Origin: Thalassobacillus devorans
GTDB taxonomy: Bacteria; Bacillota; Bacilli; Bacillales; Halobacillaceae
DNA: 64,000 nucleotides
Assembly (NCBI RefSeq): GCF_900176565.1
Contig: NZ_FXEH01000006.1
Span: 1,612,001 to 1,676,000, forward strand
Reading direction: 5' to 3'
Below the pieces are notes generated by a model. The model was not told the DNA's origin. It made no database searches and saw only the letters and a list, made by a program, of their open reading frames with translations. The position numbers and the translations under genes are program-made. Below are positions 58,440 through 64,000 of this stretch, one piece after another; within the stretch, counting starts at the first letter, position 1; each line of letters begins with the position of its first letter.

Positions 58440-60018
58440 TCAATCTCATTGCTGCTTCCTTTAACAGTTTAGACCTAGTGCTCAAAAACTTTTCGTAGTC
58501 TTCGTCTATAGCGGCTGTGTATACCTCATTGTTTATATAGTTACTCTCCAATACCTCTTCCATCTTATCACCCAATATACCTTCTAAATCTTTGAAATAA
58601 ACTGACGGTCGAGAATTTGATATTGTTCTATTATTCCCCATACTTAACAAGCATATATTTGCATGAGGGTCGATATTATCTATCCCTGATGATTTAAGAT
58701 AATCCTTAGGGAATATATGATGATACTCATGCCTATTAATTACCGCTAAAGCTCTGTCTGTATTTATTCGAGAACCGTCTAATAGACTTAAAGGCTTATT
58801 TTCAGCTAATAACAAAGCAAAAGTTTTACTAATAGCTTTATTCAACCTAAAATTTTCTTTTACAAATTTATCATAGTCTATGGGCTTTGTAATCTCCAGA
58901 TGCTCTATTTCCTCTAAGGCGAAATTTCTAATCTGTTGAAGGTCGATAGTTATTTGCGCAGTATTAAATGAAGCAAAGTACCCTGTAAATGCAACCTTCC
59001 AAAACCATTTTTTCAATTCGTCTCTTTGTACTAAAGTAGGGTTTGGTTTTATGTTAAAGAACTCGACTAAAAATGTTAATTGCAGTGAATAGGGAAGATA
59101 GGAATTTGAACTTATTGGTAATTCATTTGTAACAAAATCTACTGCATGTTCATAAGCAGCTTTACATTTTTCTGATGCCTCTTTGAGAACAGAAGGTTTA
59201 TAATCACGTAGTCTGTTAATGTCATCTTTGTTAAATCCATGTCCATTAGCTGAAGAAATATTTCTTAGAATCTCAACCTCTTTAACTCCTTCAAAGTTTT
59301 TTGAACTGATAGCATTTCGGACGTCTTCAATACTATCACTTAAATCAAAATCTCCACTCCATGTTGCTGCTCTCATTAAATCTACCATGGTGAGTCTTCT
59401 CCCAGTGCTATTAATCCTCTCAAAAATAGGGGCTACTTCATTGACTTTCATATCTCCTATAGTCACTGCAGCAATCTTATAATCTTTGACGGATTGTAAC
59501 AAAGCTCTTGCATTTTCTTCAAATTTTTCTTGTTTGGGATGTCCTTCGAAGCGCTTACATTGGTTAATAAAATCAAATGTTCCTAACAGTTTACTTAGTG
59601 GGAAATATTCTGATTTTTCTTCACCCTCTGGATGTATAAAAGTTTCTTTTTCTAAATCAAATGCAATATTCCACTCACTTTTTGGATTGTCCCCCGCCCA
59701 ATACAAAGCTCCACACAAAGTCGATAGCCTTTGTTGACCATCTAATAAATAGTTGGTTGGATACTCATCTGACCTTTCGTTGATTTCTAAGTCTCCTATC
59801 ATTCTCTCACTAGCCAATTTCTCTTTTGTTAACCACAATAAAATACTACCTATAGGATACCGATTATAAATACTATCCAATAATGCTAAAATATCGTTTT
59901 TTTTCCATACAAAAGGTCTTTGAAATTTTGGTAATTTAATATCTCCACTCTTTACTTTCATTATTAACTCTTCAATTCTAAGTATCTCTGGTTTTGGGTC
60001 ATGTTTATAAGACGACAT
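58426..60018 (-). CDS. DUF262 and HNH domain protein (GmrSD-like)
   Basis: 530 residues. N-terminal DUF262 (ParB-like) domain with LPKFQRPFVWKKNDILALL at 29-47 and YLLDGQQRLSTL at 90-101 (DGQQR is the hallmark). C-terminal HNH/DUF1524-like domain: RHEYHHIFPKDYLKSSG followed by NICLLSMGNNRTISN (about 430-475). This is the domain order of fused GmrSD type IV restriction enzymes that attack modified DNA and use nucleotide hydrolysis. GGGAGGAG precedes the ATG. Converges on the helicase-nuclease gene. Restriction of modified phage DNA is the likely role by family; specificity cannot be predicted. Confidence 0.82.
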   Translation of the reverse strand: MSSYKHDPKPEILRIEELIMKVKSGDIKLPKFQRPFVWKKNDILALLDSIYNRYPIGSILLWLTKEKLASERMIGDLEINERSDEYPTNYLLDGQQRLSTLCGALYWAGDNPKSEWNIAFDLEKETFIHPEGEEKSEYFPLSKLLGTFDFINQCKRFEGHPKQEKFEENARALLQSVKDYKIAAVTIGDMKVNEVAPIFERINSTGRRLTMVDLMRAATWSGDFDLSDSIEDVRNAISSKNFEGVKEVEILRNISSANGHGFNKDDINRLRDYKPSVLKEASEKCKAAYEHAVDFVTNELPISSNSYLPYSLQLTFLVEFFNIKPNPTLVQRDELKKWFWKVAFTGYFASFNTAQITIDLQQIRNFALEEIEHLEITKPIDYDKFVKENFRLNKAISKTFALLLAENKPLSLLDGSRINTDRALAVINRHEYHHIFPKDYLKSSGIDNIDPHANICLLSMGNNRTISNSRPSVYFKDLEGILGDKMEEVLESNYINNEVYTAAIDEDYEKFLSTRSKLLKEAAMRLSGDN

Positions 60019-60173
60019 TTTTTTCTCCTCCCATTCACTTATTAAGTAAATAATACCATATTTTACATAAATAATTGATTGTTCTCCCTGTTAATAATAC
60101 AATATTTAACAATAATAGTTACATTAGGATGGTTACCAATGACCTTTATATCTTATGTAGAAAGGATAATGGC

Positions 60174-61073
60174 ATGGCTGTAGCAATGGAAAAAGCGTTC
60201 TCTAAAATACTTGGAAAAGTTATCGTCCCAACTGATGTTTCTAAGGACGAGTCGTTAAGGAAAGGTTTGCTATGCATTGATTGCAATATTAAAATTACTT
60301 TCCGCATGGAGCATGAACGTAACAAACAGATGATTTCTGCAGGGTTTATACGTAGAAAAGGGATTGAACACAAGTCATCTTGCCGTTTTAACACCTTGGG
60401 GCAAGTAACTATTATAGCGCAAGAGTCTGACGCTATACTAGAAAGTATAAATGAAAGTAAGTTTAACTTACGACTTACATTGCTTCATAAATCAATACCT
60501 CAAGACATAAATAATACTTCAAGGGAAGAAAAGAAATCGGTCAATACGACTGTTAACCAAGAACAAAAGTATCAATCTAAGGGAAAGTTAAGTTCATACC
60601 TTGCGACGATGAAAAAGATTATAGAACTGCGAAATTCATTAGAGGATAAAAAGGAACTTCATTCAATTGTAGAGATTAGTTGTCAGAATAGGAAGGTAAA
60701 ATGGGAATCGTTTTATTATGAACCTGAGCGTTATCTAGAAGCACATAAATACCTAAAAAGATTAAATTGGCAAGAAAGGCATCCAATTTGTATAGAAGGT
60801 AAAATTCATAATATACGTTTTGTAGAAGAGCTAGGTAAGTATGCTATAGACCTTAAATGGGGTAAGGCGAAAGTCGATTCTAAAGGTATCAAGTGTACGC
60901 CATCTGTATCTGTTTTACTTAACAACAAACAATTATTGAAAATCGGATTTCAGAAAGGTCAATGTATTGCCTTATGTGCATTATGTACTCAGAAAGTTAA
61001 GAAAAGAACAGGACTAGAATACCTTAATATATATGCGAAAATCTACCATAAAAATCAGATTGTTATTCTTTAA
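60174..61073 (+). CDS. Unknown protein with CoiA-like zinc-binding N-terminus
   Basis: 299 residues from ATG 60174 (AAAGGA seven bases upstream); the frame continues 33 codons upstream without RBS. N-terminus AMEKAFSKILGKVIVPTD then GLLCIDCNIKITF (Cys34/Cys37) and GIEHKSSC (His66/Cys70), a CxxC-HxxxC arrangement like that at the start of CoiA-type competence proteins. C-terminal part is basic and beta-rich, and ends with CIALCALCTQKVKK, a second cysteine group. I do not recognise a family with known function. Transcribed divergently from the DUF262 gene. Confidence 0.65.
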   Translation: MAVAMEKAFSKILGKVIVPTDVSKDESLRKGLLCIDCNIKITFRMEHERNKQMISAGFIRRKGIEHKSSCRFNTLGQVTIIAQESDAILESINESKFNLRLTLLHKSIPQDINNTSREEKKSVNTTVNQEQKYQSKGKLSSYLATMKKIIELRNSLEDKKELHSIVEISCQNRKVKWESFYYEPERYLEAHKYLKRLNWQERHPICIEGKIHNIRFVEELGKYAIDLKWGKAKVDSKGIKCTPSVSVLLNNKQLLKIGFQKGQCIALCALCTQKVKKRTGLEYLNIYAKIYHKNQIVIL

Positions 61074-61228
61074 AATTAGGCTTTATTGATATGAGATTCA
61101 CAACAATGTGGTGTAGTAGATTTACCAACCAAACAAAACTTAAGTAGTCTTCTTCTTACAAATTCGATTCACTAAATAACAGACGTGAAGTGATAGAAAA
61201 ATAACTCTCTAAAAAAGGAAGAATATTA

Positions 61229-61474
61229 ATGTATTTAGAAGTAGTTAAAACAGATTGTTTGACATTAGATGGTGTAGTTAATTCATTTACTCTTACTCCA
61301 ATTAAAGATAATAATGGAACTAACAAAATTCGTGCGGATAAAGCTACTGAATATATAAGGACTAGAACACATAGAAACAAAATGATAGGAAGTCACATCA
61401 TATATAACTTTAACGACTGTCATATGGAAATAACATCAACCCCCCCCCCAACACGTAAGGTAATCTTAAGATAA
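61229..61474 (+). CDS. Small unknown protein ending in a C10 tract
   Basis: 81 residues, start ATG 61229 with AAAGGAAG seven bases upstream. Sequence MYLEVVKTDCLTLDGVVNSF suggests a small beta-rich fold. The gene ends across a run of ten C (61440-61449), encoding PPP. With one C more or less, the frame closes within 30 bases, so only the last few residues would vary. Same strand as the gene before it, 155 bases apart. Function unknown. Confidence 0.5.
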   Translation: MYLEVVKTDCLTLDGVVNSFTLTPIKDNNGTNKIRADKATEYIRTRTHRNKMIGSHIIYNFNDCHMEITSTPPPTRKVILR

Positions 61475-61498
61475 AAACATAACCTATTCTATATATTT

Positions 61499-61525
61499 AA
61501 AAGCAGCCTAAAACGGCTGCTTTTT
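61499..61525. terminator. Bidirectional terminator
   Basis: Stem GCAGCC/GGCTGC (61503-61508 with 61515-61520), A-rich before and TTTTTAC after, between the converging genes at 61229-61474 and 61552-62364. Confidence 0.78.
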
Positions 61526-61551
61526 ACATACATAAAAATCTCTTCTATATC

Positions 61552-62364
61552 CTATACAACATCAAGAGATACCCCCATTAAGTAAAGGAGTTCATAATAT
61601 ACTTCATCTTCCTCCGCTAATATTAGTGAATCTTTTAAAGTAAGCCATTCTGAAAGTTTTTCGGAACTTGTTATCATTAGGGTCTTCATATTCTCATCTG
61701 TAAGTGCGTCTTTTCCTAACCATTCTGTAGGTACACTTAATGAAAAACAGTATTCCATTATTATTCGTGACTCATTTACTTCACTCTCATATTCAAATAT
61801 GCTTGTGCTATTCTGCAGCCTTTTTGCCCCACCGATACAAAAATCCTTAATATTTGCTAGAAAAGCATTAGAGTTACCTGATTTATATTTGGTTAATGTC
61901 TCCCAAAAATCTTTAAATTCTTGTGAGCTAAAAGAATGCTCAATTTCACCTTGTGGAGGAATACTAAATATAACTGGGTTTATCTCCCATCTTTTCGTGT
62001 ACATTAGTTCATACGATTGTAAAATAAAATCATATATAATACGAACATTGTTATACTTAAAATCTTCCCTCATTTCTAACCATTCTTGAAATAAAGCAGA
62101 ATTGCTATATATTAGTTCATCCAAAAAATTACTGTTTAATACTTCTGTCCCATTAGAAGCATGAACCTCTTCAAGTTCGCTATTTCTAAAAAAATAAGCT
62201 GTCATTACATTAGCTTCTCTTCGTATACTCGTTGTCTCTATATCGTTAAATTGAGTACCCATTTTTGAACCAAGCTCTATTATGTTAACCATTTTATCAA
62301 GAAATGATTTGGAATTATTCGGTAGGAAATGTTCCAATTTATCCATGAATGCTTTCTTGTCCAC
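61552..62364 (-). CDS. Unknown cytoplasmic protein
   Basis: 270 residues, acidic, mostly helical (LDKMVNIIELGSKMG, LIYSNSALFQEWLEMRED). No membrane segment, metal motif or nucleotide-binding loop. Start is GTG at 62364, with AGGGAG five bases upstream. It is not recognised as any family. It lies between the truncated integrase (21 bases upstream) and a terminator, so it may share the fate of that remnant. Island cargo of unknown use. Confidence 0.6.
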   Translation of the reverse strand: MDKKAFMDKLEHFLPNNSKSFLDKMVNIIELGSKMGTQFNDIETTSIRREANVMTAYFFRNSELEEVHASNGTEVLNSNFLDELIYSNSALFQEWLEMREDFKYNNVRIIYDFILQSYELMYTKRWEINPVIFSIPPQGEIEHSFSSQEFKDFWETLTKYKSGNSNAFLANIKDFCIGGAKRLQNSTSIFEYESEVNESRIIMEYCFSLSVPTEWLGKDALTDENMKTLMITSSEKLSEWLTLKDSLILAEEDEVYYELLYLMGVSLDVV

Positions 62365-62384
62365 AAAATCTCCCTCTTTTCTTT

Positions 62385-62770
62385 TACAATAAACCTCTTA
62401 AAGGGTCGTGTTCATCTAAAATTTCTTTTAGTTCATGCTGAAAATAACCAATGTACTGTCTAGTTACCTCTATTTTGGAATGCCTGGCAAGTAATTGTAT
62501 CTCCCTTAAATTTGCTTTATTCATCAACAACCTTTTAATAAATACGTTTCTCATAGCATGTGGTGAAAAGTCCCCTTGAATACCTAAATCTTTTTTCAGT
62601 CGCTTTATAAATAACTGGACTCCATTCCTTGTAATCCTTTTACCCTCCCGAGTGACAAAAACCGCTTCTGGTGCTTCTCTGAAGTGAGTCTCAACAAACC
62701 CCTTTGCCCTATAGTAAAGCTTCTGAGAGTAACACAGAACTCCTCTAATGCTTAAACTACTAATGCTGGT
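62385..62770 (-). pseudogene. Truncated tyrosine recombinase (C-terminal half)
   Basis: Open frame without start codon that encodes AVFVTREGKRITRNGVQLF, then FSPHAMRNVFIKRLL (HxxR) and LLARHSKIEVTRQYI with the second His and the Tyr nucleophile, ending HDPLRGLL. The N-terminal half with the first catalytic Arg is missing; upstream codons hit a stop at 62771. It differs from the intact integrase 100 bases away, so it is a remnant of another element or of an older integrase. Confidence 0.8.
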
Positions 62771-62806
62771 TCATTACAGTCAGCCTTCATATAATTAGAA
62801 GCATTA

Positions 62807-62833
62807 AAAATGAAGCGGTATGAACCGCTTCAT
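62807..62833 (-). terminator. Terminator of the integrase gene
   Basis: Stem ATGAAGCGG/CCGCTTCAT (62810-62818 with 62825-62833), followed by TTTTTAATG on the minus strand, 35 bases past the integrase stop. Confidence 0.85.
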
Positions 62834-62867
62834 ATAAAATAATCCTGGTTTTAGAAAACCTTTTGTT

Positions 62868-63779
62868 TTACATATTCATTAATGGGGATGATTTAATGCT
62901 ATTCTCCACAATTTGCTCGTCTTGTAGAGACTGTAAATATCTCTTAGTAATATTTATATTTTCATGACCGAGCAATCGACTTAACGAATAAACGTCTATA
63001 CCGTTCATTAACATCATTTGAGCATATGTGTGGCGTATCGTATGAGGTGATATACGTATGTCTCGAGTGATACCTGCACGCTCCCCAGCTACCTTCACAA
63101 CACGTTCTACAGCCTCTACGGTCAAAGGTTTGCCAGTGAATGATAAAAATAAATTATCATGTCCATTAAAATCATTTTTTAAATAATGCTCACGTATCCG
63201 ACGATACTTAAGCAGATATTTGTTGAGTGCTGGTGAAATGGCAATATAACGTTCTTTGTTTCCTTTTCCCACAATTTTTATTGTGGTAGCACCAATATTG
63301 GATTGCATAAGCTGGCATAATTCCAAGTTACGAATCCCCGTATCAGCCAACATCATAATAATCAACTTATTTCTTGCTTCAATGAATGTATTGGTTTTAA
63401 AAGCATTGACCATGTCACGTATTTCTTCAGGAGTAAAAGCATTGATAACAGGCTTGGATTCTTTTAGCCATTGAACCTTAGCAGTTGGGCTGAATTTCGG
63501 CATCAAATAACCTTCATCAATACAATAATTGATAAAACTTCTTACCGCTTTGAAGATATTGTTAATGTAAGTAGCTTTCCTGCCCTTTTTGGTCATATAC
63601 ATTCCATATTGCTTAATGTGAGTCGATTTTATTTCTTCAAGTTCAGTTATCCCAAATTCTGATTCAGCATACTTGAGAAATGCCATTAAGTTGGTCTTAT
63701 AACTTCGCTGTGTTCTAGTAGAGTATCCCTTAAACTCTAAATGAAATAAGTATTCTTTTAACAAGTCTTCAATAAACAA
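62868..63779 (-). CDS. int: Tyrosine recombinase/integrase of the island
   Basis: 303-residue phage-type/XerD-like integrase. N-terminal core-binding domain (residues 1-100, KGYSTRTQRSYKTNL), catalytic domain with Arg150 (ADTGIRNLEL), Lys175 (GKGNKERYIAIS), His246/Arg249 (SPHTIRHTY), His272 (LLGHENINI) and Tyr281. All catalytic residues are intact. It lies 107 bases inside the right attachment repeat, as usual for integrases, and reads away from it. No excisionase gene was recognised. Upstream yebC transcription may reach it (see findings). Confidence 0.95.
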   Translation of the reverse strand: MFIEDLLKEYLFHLEFKGYSTRTQRSYKTNLMAFLKYAESEFGITELEEIKSTHIKQYGMYMTKKGRKATYINNIFKAVRSFINYCIDEGYLMPKFSPTAKVQWLKESKPVINAFTPEEIRDMVNAFKTNTFIEARNKLIIMMLADTGIRNLELCQLMQSNIGATTIKIVGKGNKERYIAISPALNKYLLKYRRIREHYLKNDFNGHDNLFLSFTGKPLTVEAVERVVKVAGERAGITRDIRISPHTIRHTYAQMMLMNGIDVYSLSRLLGHENINITKRYLQSLQDEQIVENSIKSSPLMNM

Positions 63780-63807
63780 AATGATACACGCTCCCTATAT
63801 TGAATTT

Positions 63808-63823
63808 ACAATTTATTCAAGAG
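63808..63823 (-). repeat. Right subterminal 16-base sequence (possible integrase arm site)
   Basis: Minus strand CTCTTGAATAAATTGT, identical to 40992-41007 on the plus strand. Lies between the integrase start and the right repeat. Confidence 0.6.
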
Positions 63824-63885
63824 AACGTATATCACAGACAATTATGATTTAAGTTTTGACATATACCATAACTTGACGCATTTTT

Positions 63886-64000
63886 CTATTTCCAGTTTGC
63901 CCAGAAATAGAAGCTATTATAATCAGGGATTATTTCAAGTTAGTTTTTCTAATACCTCTTCATCCGCTTCAAGGTTATGATAGATATCCTGTACATCATC
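63886..64000. repeat. Right attachment-site repeat (3' end of yebC)
   Basis: Copy of 40829-40943 (106 identical bases, one mismatch at 63992). It runs to the window end and is joined to the body of yebC beyond the window. Left of 63886 the sequence becomes island DNA, TTTTTCTATTT-like, so the terminator stem is cut short here. Confidence 0.92.
63935..64000 (-). CDS. yebC: YebC/PmpR family regulator, C-terminal end (partial)
   Basis: Only the last 21 codons are in the window: DDVQDIYHNLEADEEVLEKL-Thr, then stop (63935-63937). The DDVQDIYHN motif is the conserved C-terminus of YebC proteins, which act as transcription regulators or, by recent views, in translation of proline-rich stretches. 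The gene continues past the right edge. Its terminator is disrupted by the island, so its 3' mRNA end differs from the uninserted state. yrbC follows bofC in B. subtilis, which supports the identification. Confidence 0.85.
   Translation of the reverse strand, partial: DDVQDIYHNLEADEEVLEKLT

Larger units (their letters stand above)
40829..64000. mobile_element. Genomic island integrated in the 3' end of yebC
   Basis: Bounded by the 106-base direct repeats at 40829-40934 and 63886-63991, with a complete tyrosine recombinase gene (62868-63779) just inside the right repeat. Composition is clearly more AT-rich than the core and no gene matches the conserved core order. Cargo is a type I restriction-modification system, several other nuclease-like proteins, a serine recombinase, a structured RNA and unknowns. 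No relaxase, coupling protein or secretion genes were seen, so it is not a self-conjugative element; it could be a mobilisable element or plain island. yebC-end insertion is inferred from the coded tail DDVQDIYHNLEADEEVLEKL in the right copy. Confidence 0.92.

Noticed and set aside
40829..64000. CRISPR array or retron in the island
   Set aside because: No regularly spaced repeats and no reverse transcriptase gene were found.

Overview
The window is a piece of a Bacillaceae chromosome: low-to-moderate GC, endospore former. Gene order from mltG to bofC closely follows the Bacillus subtilis yrrL-alaS-yrrI-recD2-yrrB-mnmA-iscS-cymR-rarA-tcdA-aspS-hisS-yrvJ-dtd-relA-apt-recJ-yrvD-secDF-comN-spoVB-yrbG-yajC-tgt-queA-ruvBA-bofC segment. 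Spore genes (spoVB, bofC, an RsfA-type regulator), two T-box leaders and 6S RNA in its usual place beside aspS fit this. The genus cannot be fixed from sequence alone; a halotolerant Bacillaceae such as the Virgibacillus/Oceanobacillus/Gracilibacillus group is a guess.

Positions 1-40.8 kb are conserved core, mostly on the minus strand: cell wall (mltG, amidase), tRNA charging and modification (alaS, aspS, hisS, mnmA with its cysteine desulfurase, tcdA, tgt, queA, dtd), stringent response and purine salvage (relA, apt), recombination and repair (recD2, rarA, recJ, ruvAB), protein export (secDF, yajC), cysteine control (cymR) and sporulation. Strong promoters are readable in front of the alaS and hisS T-boxes and of secDF, which has a long leader with a large stem-loop. 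A Bacillaceae-type small dispersed repeat lies between recD2 and the yrrI operon.

Positions 40.83-64.0 kb hold an AT-rich integrated element. It sits in the 3' end of yebC: a stretch of at least 106 identical bases (end of yebC plus its terminator) occurs at 40829-40934 and 63886-63991. A complete tyrosine recombinase gene lies just inside the right copy, and matching 16-base sequences lie in opposite orientation just inside both ends. Integration leaves the full yebC terminator at the left end and destroys it at the right end, so yebC transcripts may run into the integrase gene.

The cargo, left to right, is: an unassigned structured RNA with its own promoter and terminator; a membrane/coiled-coil protein; a complete type I restriction-modification operon (hsdR, hsdM, hsdS); a 5S rRNA fragment; a DUF6602-type nuclease-like protein; a serine recombinase with a likely res site; a frameshifted small gene; a plasmid-like non-coding region with possible origin or transfer structures; a P-loop ATPase; adjacent HNH and GIY-YIG nucleases; a divergent SF2 helicase fused to a C-terminal nuclease domain; a DUF262/HNH protein; a frameshifted membrane/zinc-ribbon gene; and several unknown genes. 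I found no relaxase or type IV secretion genes, so the element looks like a defence-rich genomic island with remnants of a plasmid-like or mobilisable replicon. The best candidates for something undescribed are the helicase-nuclease with its neighbouring nucleases at 52.3-60.0 kb and the structured RNA at 41.1-41.4 kb.
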